This document shows, one piece after another, positions 48,837-59,954 of a stretch of 64,000 nucleotides of DNA (within the stretch, counting starts at the first letter, position 1; each line of letters opens with the position of its first letter). Below the pieces are notes generated by a model. That model made no database searches, was not told the origin of the DNA, and saw only the letters and a list, made by a program, of their open reading frames with translations. The stretch is from Rhizoctonia solani (taxonomy: Eukaryota > Basidiomycota > Agaricomycetes > Cantharellales > Ceratobasidiaceae). The stretch is taken from contig NC_057381.1 of the NCBI RefSeq assembly GCF_016906535.1, positions 1,054,001 through 1,118,000 of the forward strand, read 5' to 3'. A program made the position numbers and the translations under genes.

Positions 48837-50586
48837 CTATTTGCTGAGATTTGAGATAGTCCGGTAGGCTGAAATAAGCGCGTTCAACGCGTTTGTGATG
48901 ATGTCGTTCCCTTCAAAATCAACGTAGCCTTCATAGGGCCAGTACGAGTTTGAAGTCTGGACAACTTGCTGAAGATTGGGCCAAATGGATAAAAGGTATC
49001 TACGAGCACGAATGTGTTTACGACCATCAATCAACCAGAAAGCAAAAAGACCGAAATCATTACACACCGAGCAAGGGGAGACAGATCAACCATCATGGTA
49101 GTAGTAGACAATGCGTTAATCTCCAGAGTTCGGAACTTGGAAGCAACTTGGGACCCAGAACTCGGCTGAAGTGGAGATCTCGAGCCAGGCGGTAATATAG
49201 ATAAATCCACAGCCAGATGAACAAGCTCCGAGCTTTGAGAAAAACATTGTAAATCCTCTAGGTTGAGTTCACATTGGGGGATCCTGATTGTATGGGCCAG
49301 GGGAAAGATTAAGGGGAGCTTTTCAAGCGCTCCATGGGACAGCGACACATTCACCAGAGTTAAGTCTTGAAGTGACAGAGCGTCCAACACCTGGAGCGCG
49401 GCTGCATCACGAGGCGCAAAAGAACCACCAAAATCGATCTGGAGTTTGATGAGTGCAGGCGTATAGAGAACTATCGGCTCCAAGTCTATTGACGATTCGT
49501 CGTCGGATAATTCTACTTCTTGGTCGAGGCCAAGTATACGAATTGACAAAGACTTCACTCTAGAATATATGTCCATCTCAAGTACGCTGGTAATATCTGA
49601 CCAGTACATTGCAACCAAGCTGAGTTCGTTTAACAACGGCAAAAATTCTGGTCCTAGTTGTGCGAGGCTCTGATTTAGCGACTCAGATCGGCAATACAGT
49701 TCCAATCGCTCCAAGCAGGCCAGCTGGCCAACTAAACAGATATTGGAGGGGAGCAGAATGCCCGCGCCACAACACAATTCACGGAGAGGCATAGTTGAGA
49801 TACACTGGTAATAGGATGGCTCCCAAATTGCGAACGCCGAGGATAGTTGCGTGGACTTGGAACTCCAAGTTCGTGTTCGCTCCACGCCGGAAGACACAAG
49901 AGATAGTGTGTGCAAATTCGGACAGGTGGATTTGGCATGTCGCGCAAGAGTGCTTGCGAATGAGAGGGATAGGTGTTGGCAAACGCTTGTGTCTGGGCTA
50001 ACACGAAGAGTGGTAAGCCCGGGTGACATGAAAGTCATAGCCCATATAAATAATTCAGTCTCGTCCGCCCTTCCGCAAGGCGACGTTAGAGTAAGTTGGG
50101 ATAGATTGGGAAGAAGCGTATAGCGTTGGGAATGTTTCGACAATAGTGTCCAGTTGGAGAGTGTTATCTGGTCATAAAATATTGAATCGCCATTTGAGGT
50201 GTAGATTTCAAGCTTCTGAACATATGGTGCATATGAGTTGAATCGATCAAGGTTTAACACTGGAGGCAACGCCTGTTGGAGCCCATCAGCACTGCAATAT
50301 TAACCTCTGACTTTCAGTGAATGTAGCTTACGATTGTGATTGTATTTGGTGCTTTGTACTGAAAATAAAGGTCGTTTGGGGGGTCAATGCTAACCCCAGG
50401 AATAAGTCTCAAAAGATTATGGACCCCTCGAACACTTTCCCATACTATGGGCGCGGTGATATTAAAATACGAGCGCGACACTCGAAGCAAAGACCCGCGT
50501 GTATGAGGAGTGGCGAATCGACATATGAAGCTAACAAGTTCCGGAATTCTCGACACCCGCGAAGGGCTGGATTCCATCATCATCAA
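48837..50586 (-). CDS. F-box/leucine-rich-repeat-like protein
   Basis: Exon 1 (from 50586) encodes an F-box-like start: RIPELVSFICRFATPHTRGS, then LLRVSRSYFNITAPIVWESV. The large middle exon (to about 49060) has regularly spaced leucines in a degenerate LRR pattern (for example LPNLSQLTLTSP and LERLELYC). A last exon (FGLFAFWLIDGRKH to ISAYRTISNLSK, stop at 48837) closes it. SCF-type substrate adaptors of this shape are numerous in this group. It is unrelated in sequence detail to the F-box gene at the left end of the window. Confidence 0.7.
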
Positions 50587-51097
50587 GATTTTTTTGCGGG
50601 TATCACAATCTGTAACTCAAAAAAGGAGTTCGAAACAATTAAAGAGTACTGTAGCTCTGAGACTCGGAGTAGAAGAGGTAGAGGCTTCAACGCAATGCAC
50701 GTGACTGGTATTGATGTACAATACTATTGCAAATTGCATCAGGATAAATGGAGTACATCCCTAAACACCACTCTACGGGTGAATGCATCTGAATTGTATG
50801 TAGGGTATAGATTCTCATCTACTTAAAATTCACCAAAAGTCTTAATCGATAAAGTGTCAGGCTATTGGCCGCCAACGCAACACTCAGAAAGATCTGATAG
50901 AAAACAAGCGAAACGAAACGAGCCCATACTGGATAAAATGGAAAATGGGATGAAACCCGTGCTCATAGCCAATGTCAACAATGGCGATAGTCCAATAATA
51001 CATTATGAAAACAACAGCCTATACAAGAAACGAAAGTTCTAGAGGGTATGAGTCCGTACACTCGACGTTTGTTCAAATAGAGTCTTGGTTTGCATAT
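50587..51097. other. Intergenic region
   Basis: It is the promoter of the F-box/LRR gene and the 3' flank of the KRE6-like gene. Purine-rich and AT-rich; no gene is supported. Confidence 0.4.
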
Positions 51098-53812
51098 TTA
51101 TGTGCATGTATCAATCAACCGATTCGCCCTGCAAGGTTATGTTCGAGTTAGAAAGGTCAGCATGATCGAGATTCATGATCTACTCACGGGATGGGTTGCC
51201 TGTAGTCATCAACCCAAGTCGTCAAATTGGGGTTCGTGTATGCCTCGATATGCCTATTCACCAAATCACGGTCACCAGGCAGTCCTAAATTGCCAGACAC
51301 CTTGCACTCACTTGTTAATATAAGTTGACGTCGGGAAATCTTCGGGGTCGCAACCAATATTTCTCTTTCCTTTTGGTTGGTACACACGGACCCAGTCCAC
51401 GAGCATCCATGTAGGGAACTGCAAATGTTCGAAATCGATAGCGCCAAAGTTTGGACTGATTCCCAAGTTTACGATGATGTACATCGGCTCTTGGGGAACT
51501 GGCCGGGAACCGATTTCAACGACGGGATCAGCGGCCATACCGGCGCCACGAATTGTCCATGCGGGCTTGTTATCGTTGACCCATGTAATGTACCCGTCAT
51601 TGCCAGGCGCATACTCGAAACCGTATACCGAGAAACACCCGCCACCTTGAGTGTAGCAGTCTTGGTTGGTTTCGCTAATGGCCGAAGTTGATTGTTGGAA
51701 TACACCACCAACATAACTGTTAAGCTTCGTGACAGATCCATCGTAGATTTTGAGATTGTCAGAGTTATTGAACCAAGTGTATAGGTGATTAAAGGGAGCC
51801 CTATTGTGCACTGTTAGACGTGCCTTGGTTAGAGTGAAACATACAACTCACCATTGCCCAGATTGAGATACGTGACCAATCAATGTTCCACTGTCTACCT
51901 GAGCCTCAAAAACATCGATTTCAGGTGCGCTCCTTCCAACAAAACTACCATCCTTCCGCTTTGGTCCCGGGTGGGTCGGGTCATTCGGGCACGTACATGC
52001 ACTGAGTCGCTGACCAGGAAGATACGACAACTCATCCCCGTTGCTCGGGTCGCCCATAGTATGAACCGCTGCAGGGCCGTTGGTCTTGGGATCTGTTTGG
52101 TTCGCGAGCGTACCAACGTCGCAACTATCGTACGACTGAGCAGATCATCGGTAAATAGCGTAGCATACACTTAGCCGAAGTATCGACTTACATAAGGCCA
52201 CATGCCATCCAGGCTCGCTCCGTAACCAGCGCGACCGAGGTTGCCCATTGTCCAAAACGCAGGCCACAGGCCGTATACAGTTGATTTGCCAGGAAGAGAT
52301 ACGTTGGCTAATCAAACCAGGAGGCAATACGACGTCATTAGGGTACCGAAAAACTCTAGTTGATTTTCCAACTGACCTTCAATGTACCCGCCAGTGAAGC
52401 AAAACTTGTTCCACGAGGAAATAAGCCCTCCTTGATAATTGAGATTGTGTGTTTGCATCTTTCGCATGGTGATGTTGAGGTACCCGCCCTCAGTTGTGAC
52501 CGCCTCAGGGTCATACCACTCCAAGTTGTTTGTTCCCCTGTACAAGTGCTGATCAGTATCCTAGTGGCAATGCAACAGCGTACCCGTGTCCCATGAGGAC
52601 GCGCAACGTCAGTATGACTCACCAGTAGTGCAGATCGACTGCTTCCCAGAACGGATCGTCACCCGGGTAGAAAGTGCGACCGTCTGTATTGAATTCATCG
52701 CTAAATACGAGGTCCCATTCGGACCCATCTTCAATTGACGTCCTCGTGTATGCTTCCTCGGGAGTTTCGGAGTCGATGAGACCAAAGTTTCCTGGATACA
52801 ATAATAAGCACATTCGTTTGTCTTGGACGATTTACGGGGAAAATCAAATTTGGGAGATACTCGGCAGTCCAAGTGAGTTACCAAAAATAGCGAGGAAACG
52901 AACAAGAACAATCGACAAAAGAAACGCACCGGGCATTATGGGAATTTGTCCTGTCGCGTTAATGCCCCCGAGGTTGTAGCCTCCCAGAGTAGAAAACTGT
53001 TTCTGGGTAAAATATGTGATCATCGGATATCCAGCGCTGTACCAAAAGAAACTGGTCAGCCTTGGCCCGCAAGAACTTGGAGCAACTTGCAATAATACTA
53101 CAAGACCTAGTATAAGGAACAATAGACAACCAAGGTTGGTTGCTCCCCTCGACGTGAAAAGCGAACCACCCTTGTCAGCCTTTTTGTCACGCTGTGGGTC
53201 AGGCGTGTGCAGCTCGTCGTCCGTCTCGGCATATCCATGGTGGCCATAGACGAACGGATTATCCGCAAACGGGTACTTTTCCGATAACGAATCGTGGCCG
53301 CTCGTCGAAGACGCCTTGGAGTGCTGAGGGTAAGGTGTATCTCCCAGTGATGTGTGGCTACCCTTATCGATGTATCCGATCGGTGCTGCTGCGAGAGCCG
53401 CATGAATCTGGTGATCAGGTGTGTCGGACCTTGAGGTTGGGTGAAGCAGCTGGGCCGCAGAACCAGTCGCAGAAGAGTTTGCACCTGGAACACAACCCAT
53501 AGCGATTAACATTCGTGAATTGAATTCTTTAAGAGATTGCGTTATACCTGCAAGATACATTTGTCTTTGGGCTTGGTTTGCTACTGGTCTGGGAGCGACC
53601 TGGGGGATCGCAGGCCCTGACATGACCGTCGGGCGGGGTCCACCAGGGAGTCCCTGTACATCGTAATATGAACATCTGCTACCGTCAATCCATTTCAACC
53701 AAGTCTTTACCTGCGCTTTGAATCGATCGGGTCGCGGTGGAGGAATGTTCATTGTCCCAGAGAGATCGTCGCGCCGCCCAGCCGGGGGTTGAGTTGGTTG
53801 TCGCCTCTGCAT
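51098..53812 (-). CDS. KRE6/SKN1-type beta-1,6-glucan synthesis protein (GH16)
   Basis: The long cytoplasmic N-terminus is rich in Pro and Ser. A membrane helix follows ([20 protein letters not shown]), then the luminal GH16-like domain. It shows [67 protein letters not shown] with the catalytic-type E-I-D-x-x-E pattern, NPNLTTWV and the end NRLIDTC. Yeast Kre6 and Skn1 are type II Golgi/ER proteins needed for beta-1,6-glucan in the cell wall. Many short introns occur; the last exon ends at 51098. The architecture and length match the family with no anomaly. Confidence 0.92.
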
Positions 53813-54830
53813 GTGCTTGTTACTGACGAATAATTATCGGAAATTAGAGTATGCAGAGGGCGGGAAGACAAATAGGGCGGTCAGGAGAAGGCGTCCGTTG
53901 GCAGGAGACGGTTGACAGACGACACCTCGCAGCTCCACTCTGACATATTCATCGCCGAAAGCCACGTGATAGGTATTCGGGGGGTCGATCATCCGGCGCA
54001 AACAAGTCCCGCCCTTCCTCGCACGAGGTCACAGGAGCCATAGTTCCCGCAGTATCCTATTACTGGAATCGAAAAAGGTACCCGATGCTCGCATATACCC
54101 AGTATATGCACTGTGACGGCATAGGTCTAGGCCATTCCTCCGCATACCGTGATATGATCAACATATACAATTTCCATATGCAGGCTATTCAAAGGAGCAT
54201 GTACAAAAACAGCATACCCGCATTGCGATGCAGAGCTTCTGACTTCTTCAACCCTGGCCGACTACCCATCTATCGTGACCATAAGGGAAAAGATATACAA
54301 AGAACCCCAAAATACATTCAATCATCCCGGCTACGACCACCCACCCCCATATACAAAATAATTGAATCCTTGTCACTCCAAATGACAGGGCAATAGCACC
54401 AGGCGAACGAAATTTAATAATAGACCATATTCACTCGGATTGAACTGAGAGAAATTGGTAGATCCTGACGAAACTATGCACAAATAAAATTTCAAATCGC
54501 GTGCGCGCGGGAGGCAAAACGAGTGGGTGTCGTCAAGGAGAGTGACTCTATCGACCGGCGACGGAGGGATATCTGGGGCTCAAACAGAAAACGTGGGCAC
54601 AAAAAAGACCAATAAGAATGTTCAAACAAACAAAAGTTCGTTTAAAATCCGAATTGAGAATGAAAAAAAAGAAAACGGAAAAAGGGAGATACCGATGATG
54701 AGATTTATAGTAAGTGAGACACAAGAACAAAACACAAGGATGTACGCGCTACATGTTCAACGCTGGGCGGGTTGGACTAGAGTGTTCATAAGGACATAAG
54801 GGCTCCAGTGACATATCAAAGATGAACTCC
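53813..54830. other. Promoter of the KRE6-like gene and 3' flank of the sensor gene
   Basis: It contains CACGTGA at 53963-53969. An open frame at 54085-54396 (+) has no recognisable motif. No gene is supported. Confidence 0.4.
53963..53969. promoter_or_regulatory. CACGTGA E-box-like site upstream of the KRE6-like gene
   Basis: It lies about 150 bases before the start at 53812 and is identical to sites before IMA1, MAD2 and GDI1. Confidence 0.35.
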
Positions 54831-56267
54831 CTAGAATGCACGATAGGGTGCCTGGGCCTGTCCCTGAGCCTGCCCGGCTGGTGGATGGGCATAGTCCTCA
54901 TAGGCGTACTCGCCCCCATACGGGTTAGGCATAGGAGGAACAGCGCCGGATTGAGAATCGTACGCAGCATGACCACGGCTATAGCTCAGGCCACGCGAAA
55001 CACTAGCCCCATGACTGTAGGTGCTCTCGCTAACGCTAGGTCCACGCTGGAGATCCGCATAGCCAGGGCCGCCAGCATACTGTTGACCACCGTAGTACTG
55101 ACCATAGGCATCAGGCTGAGCAGCGCCGGCCGTAAAGTCATGCGGAGGTGGGAAGTCTTGAGGGCCATAGCCATGACCGCGCTGGGAATCCGCGTACGTG
55201 CCGGCCTTGGCACCGTGTCCTTGATCGCTTTGTGGGACACCGCCACTGGTGAAGCTACCGTGCGACGCGCCACTTCCGACACGACGATGCTTGGTCTTCT
55301 CTTCGATCGCATCTTCGGCGATGCCATTCGTAGGAGGAGTCCAATCAATTGGCTGCATCCGGTCGTCAAACTTCTCCGAGGGGCTAAGCTTCCACTTGCG
55401 AATGACAGTCCAGATGGCCATGGCACCACCAATGCAAGCTGCAATAACGACGAGAACAATGATCGTGTTTTTGGTGATAGTCTTAGTTCTCTGGGCCTTT
55501 GCCGACTGGGAAGCGGCAGCAGCGGCCGAAGGCTCCAGCGATGTAGTAACAAAAACTTGAGTCGTCACTGGGCCACGGTTGGGACTAGGAGTGGGGGTAG
55601 TAGGAGTACCAAGATTCAGAGTTGGAGTTGTCTGGGGGGCTGGGGCCTGTTGGGTAGTCTGGGGAGCTTGCTGGGCGGTGGTGGTGGGGGTCGGAGCAGC
55701 ACTGGTGGTAGATGAAGTACTAGTCGTGGTGGGTGTTGAGCTGGTGGTGGTGGTGCTAGTCGTGGATGAAGTAGAGCCTAGTCCCAAGAGACTGGTGAGA
55801 GGATCGAGCAAACCTCCACCAGTGCTAGTGGTCTGAGCCGCCTGTGTTACACAATGAATAACGCCCAACAACCCGCCTTTCACACAACCTACCGAAGTCG
55901 ACGAGCTCGAACTGGTGGTCTGAACAGCCGAGCTCGTCGTAGTGGGAGTAGTAGCTGTCGTAGGGGCAGCCGATGTCGAAGACGAACTTGTCGTTGTGGT
56001 GGTGGCAGCAGCAGCTGTCGTCGTCGTCGAAGGGGTTGCAGCCGCGGAACTGGAAGCCGAACTTGCAGTCGGGAGCAGGTCGTCCGACAGTTGACGAACA
56101 CGCAGTCCGATCACCGCAGCAGCACCAATCGCCCCAGGACCCGCAACGGGTGGACCACGCTTGCGGATCATCCGCTGGTGAGGGAGCGTATCACGGCCAT
56201 TGGCGGGAACAGCAGACAAAAGCGATGCTGCGAGCGCGACGAAGAGCGGGATGTTGAGTCGGGTCAT
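54831..56267 (-). CDS. MID2-like Ser/Thr-rich plasma membrane sensor, 478 aa
   Basis: Single exon. A signal peptide (LNIPLFVALAASLLSAVPA) is followed by a short domain and a roughly 200-residue Ser/Thr stalk, typical of heavy O-mannosylation. Within the stalk a short hydrophobic insert (VGCVKGGLLGVIHCV) carries two cysteines. The membrane helix is NTIIVLVVIAACIGGAMAIW. A cytoplasmic tail begins with RKWKLSPSEKFDDRMQPIDW, a motif I recall in other basidiomycete proteins of this type. It ends in Gly/Tyr/Gln-rich disorder. The plan is that of MID2/WTL1-type wall-stress sensors, but signalling to the cell-integrity pathway is inferred from topology alone. Confidence 0.78.
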   Translation of the reverse strand: MTRLNIPLFVALAASLLSAVPANGRDTLPHQRMIRKRGPPVAGPGAIGAAAVIGLRVRQLSDDLLPTASSASSSAAATPSTTTTAAAATTTTTSSSSTSAAPTTATTPTTTSSAVQTTSSSSSTSVGCVKGGLLGVIHCVTQAAQTTSTGGGLLDPLTSLLGLGSTSSTTSTTTTSSTPTTTSTSSTTSAAPTPTTTAQQAPQTTQQAPAPQTTPTLNLGTPTTPTPSPNRGPVTTQVFVTTSLEPSAAAAASQSAKAQRTKTITKNTIIVLVVIAACIGGAMAIWTVIRKWKLSPSEKFDDRMQPIDWTPPTNGIAEDAIEEKTKHRRVGSGASHGSFTSGGVPQSDQGHGAKAGTYADSQRGHGYGPQDFPPPHDFTAGAAQPDAYGQYYGGQQYAGGPGYADLQRGPSVSESTYSHGASVSRGLSYSRGHAAYDSQSGAVPPMPNPYGGEYAYEDYAHPPAGQAQGQAQAPYRAF

Positions 56268-57793
56268 CGTTGGTTGTCGGGTCTACGTTGGTTCTATGCT
56301 GTCAATGTTTTGTCTACTGGGCGCCAAGCAGGTCAGTTGGGTGGAGAGAATAAAGGAGAGTACAAGGTGGAGAGGGTGGAGAGGGGGGACGGAGGGAGCA
56401 CAGGAGATGAGAGGAGCCGAGGTTGATAGGCGGGAGATGGGTTGATAAAAACTAGGGTGCTCGCACGTCCAGCGCAAATGAAACGAACCCCGGGGCGCAG
56501 GTTGAACCCGTACTCGGAAAAAGTCGCAATTTCGATTCAGAAAATCTCAAAACTCACAGTAAAGGAGAGGAACAAGCCTCAGGTCAACTTTGGGCTTTTA
56601 TCGAAACGAGTGATTTGAGACAAACTCGGCTGCGGTAGGTGAGTTGAGTTGTGGGAAGCGTGATGGATGGGAAGGTGGTTGGCAGGGGACAGCGACGCAG
56701 TCGGCGTTTATTGTAGAAGTGGATTTCGTAGGGAGCAACCACCGATGCTTCGATTCAGTCGGGCCATCAATCAATTGGATATAATGCCCACGTGCACCGG
56801 ATAGTGTGCGCATATAGCCACGTGACTTGAATGACGTTATTACTCTTGGGTATATGCCAAGCAGCGAGAAGCTAATTTACCTGGTTCTAGTAGGATGCGA
56901 CTCGAAGCCAGGTGTAATAAATGTGATCCGAGACATGGAAGCGACCGAAAAGAAGTATAATTAAGTAGCCTGCCTCGGGTCTTTTGGGATATCATCTGCG
57001 CATATCCAACGAACACGGATGTTTGCTCATCTCCAGGTAAACCAAACCCGAGTTTTGCATAAAATGGTAACGATTTCGAAGTGCACATGTAGAAACAAAA
57101 AGGGTGCATTGGCAGCATGAGTAATATCCATATTAGCGGCGATAGCAGAGGGGTGCGGGTGCGGGCAATGACGGGTACAATACTATCTTAACTAGTACGA
57201 GCACAGGCCTTGTGGTTTTGGTGGGTGCAGTAATGAATATCGACCTGGTCATCATAAATGTGTCGAAGAAAGACAAGGGGGCTAATTTCTTTTAATATTC
57301 GCACTCTGTACTATATGTACGTAAGCCACAGAGCAGCAATGGCTTTATGGGAAATAGGTCGCTCGATCAAGTTGGTGGATTTTTCTTCTATAATGATATT
57401 TGACTACAGGCTTGATTATTGTGCAAGGAAAATGTTTACATCAGGCTAGTGTAACGCGCTGACGTTTAGCTTCCAGAACTCAGCTCAACGAGGCGGGGTG
57501 CAGATACACGAGTTATCCCGATATAGCTGACAAGCCTGCGCCTTCATCCCCCTAACGCGTAAGGGAGGACGTTGAGCTTGACTATAGGCTTCATATATGC
57601 TATGGTTGTACATGCTAGCTAATGGGGTATTCTTAAATAAGAACGCTCAATCAACGGCGAATATAGGCGGATGGCACCCCCGAGCGATCTCAGCGATCGC
57701 TATTTGAGATGAACGCCTTGTCGTGGTTCAGGGCTCGAAGTTGGGGCCTCAAGGTCAACCCTCGGACGCAGACGGCGTGTTGTTCGGTAACTC
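56268..57793. other. Intergenic region with a possible GNAT-like fragment
   Basis: A minus-strand frame at 56840-57118 reads FYMCTSKSLPFYAKLGFGLP. This resembles the last acetyl-CoA-binding loop and FYxKLGF helix of GNAT acetyltransferases. No upstream exons were found, so it may be a gene relic. CACGTGA occurs at 56819-56825. No other gene is supported. Confidence 0.35.
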
Positions 57794-59189
57794 ATGGATC
57801 ACTCTTCGGCCTATACAAAGGATTCGAGTCGGCGGCCCCTTCCATCTTTCTCATCCACCCTCGAGCCAACAGTGTCGCGTAAACCGGTCGCTATGCATAT
57901 ACCACAAGGTGCCCAACCAGAGCCATTGAACGTACTGTGGGTAATTATTGATGACCGGGGCTGCTTATCTTCTGACTAACAATATGAGCCTAGTGTATTT
58001 GGTCCAACAGGAGTAGGAAAATCTACGGTAAGTAGTACGTTATACACAATTAGTTGGAGGTTAAACTCAATATAAAAACCCAAGATTATTAACCTCCTAA
58101 CAAATTATTCCGCTCAATTACCCGTCGGAGATTCTCTCCAATCGTGCACAGAACATATCGCTGTCGCCTCTGTATTTCACAAAGGACGGATCATAAACTT
58201 CTTCGATACACCAGGCTTTGATGACTCTGAGAAAAAGCCAGCTGAGCATCTTGCGTTAATAGCAGTATGTCTCTCCGAGCTGTACGTATCATTAGTCAAC
58301 TACAATTGTGGGCCGTATGGGCAGAAATAGCTAATGGATGTGCAGGTACGAATCAGCCCAGCACAAACCACATATCCACGGGGTCCTCTACGTCCACAGG
58401 ATCACAGACAACCGGATGACGGGATCGAGCATAACGAACCTTCGTGTGTTTAGAAAATTGATCGGACCACATGTGTTCAAAAATTTGGTGTTCGTGACCA
58501 ACCGGTGGACGAATCCCCTAGATCCCAGGCATATCAAGTTCGAAGACGAGTTGGTGCACGATGACAAGTACTTTGGTCGAGCTATCAAAGCAGGAGCAAG
58601 AGGGGGCGTTGATTATCGTATCTTCGAAGGATCCACTTGCTCCCAGGCCCAGAACACGTTGCTTGATTTATTCCTGGGATATGACCCTGAGCTCTTACAG
58701 ATTCAACGAGATCTGATCGACGAGAACAAGGCGATAGGAGACACCGAGGCAGGCCAAGTGGTTTTCGAGGATTTGAATAAGTTCAAGGAGGATATCAGGA
58801 AGGAGGTGGAAAACCTAAGGCAAGAGCTGTCGGAGCTCAAGGGTGATGATGAGTCCAAAGAGGAAATCGAGAGCGAAGAGATCGGATTAATGAATCGGCT
58901 GGCCGATGCCGAGAAACAAGAAGGTCTATTGCGTTCTACGCTTGCACAGATTCGGAAGCACCCAGGCTTAATAGCTGGGTTTGCAGCAGGGGCGGTGGGA
59001 CTGCTAGGCGCTGGGATGGCTGGGGTGGTGGAAGTAGCGAGCGCGGCAAGTTTAGGGGCCTCAACTGTGGCGTCTGGGGCAGCGACTACAAGTTTTATTC
59101 AAACGCTGAGCGGCGAGGCTGTACTCAACGCCGTGCATACCATCGGTTCAGCTGGAATAGCGACTATCATGAAATTGGCAGGATTGTAG
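57794..59189 (+). CDS. AIG1/GIMAP-like P-loop GTPase A with hydrophobic C-terminus, 405 aa
   Basis: Exons 57794-57936, 57994-58027, 58085-58281 and 58346-59189 join in frame. The 34-nt second exon holds only the P-loop (VFGPTGVGKST). Exon 3 has the G3 motif FFDTPGFDD. Exon 4 opens with KPHIHGVLYVHRITDNRMTG, a G4-like VTNRWTNP and a G5-like EGSTCSQAQ, as in AIG1/Toc34-type GTPases. A charged coiled coil follows (EDIRKEVENLRQELSELKGD). A Gly/Ala-rich hydrophobic tail (GLIAGFAAGAVGLLGAGMAG, then VASAASLGAS) is likely membrane-inserting. Plant AIG1 and animal GIMAP members take part in defence and lymphocyte survival. The function in fungi is unknown. The next gene is a paralogue. The start could be a later ATG. 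Confidence 0.75.
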
Positions 59190-59954
59190 CATGGAAGGAT
59201 TTTCTCTCAAGTTTAGAGCATTCAGTACTAGTACGCAAGAACTTTGCAGAACTAGAGGCCTTGGTTGTTTGCATTAGTTTATCAATTTCTTTCATACATG
59301 GTCATCTATCACTTTCTAATTATAAGCTTTACAATTTGAGTGATAAAATAACAACATTACATTCTAAGTCCTACAAATACACACATGCCAGAGAAATAAG
59401 TAGTAGAGCGTTATGTCTCAACCGAAATACTGAGATATGGACATTCTGTTCGAATGCACAATGTTGTTATACGCATGTCCAATCGCGCCAAAATAAAATA
59501 CACCTTCGGGCACTTAAAGTTCGTTGCAGGTCACTCACTGCTTCACTTGGAGTACAGCTCATCCTCCTATCAATATCAAACAAAATCCCTCAACAGACGT
59601 CGCTCGCTTGTTTTCAGATCTTCTCCCAGGTACTGGAGCTGTTCACACTTGGTATTTCAAGAATACCGAACCCCTTCATACCTCGCGAATTATTGCCAGG
59701 ATGGGTATACAAAACTACGTCTGTACAAATCCAGGATACGTGAAATAATATTGACCCCTTCGGGTGGCTCATCGTATTCTAGATATGCCCCTATCTTTTG
59801 AAGACTATGCAATTCACGTCTAAGTCTGTGGCTTGCGCGTACTGGCTTGAGCTGTACCCGCCGTTGATTTCGACCTAATCCCCTGAGCCCTAAGCCTATA
59901 AAATATAGAGGCTGGAACGCAATCTACCCAGCTCATCCCATCAATATAAACACT
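59190..59954. other. Intergenic region between the two GTPase genes
   Basis: A plus-strand frame at about 59524-59748 (VHTWYFKNTEPLHTSRIIAR) has coding-like composition but no recognisable family or start. It may be a small gene or a relic. Confidence 0.35.
59897..59904 (+). promoter_or_regulatory. TATA box of GTPase B
   Basis: TATAAAAT lies 51 bases before the ATG at 59955, a good core promoter position. Confidence 0.5.
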
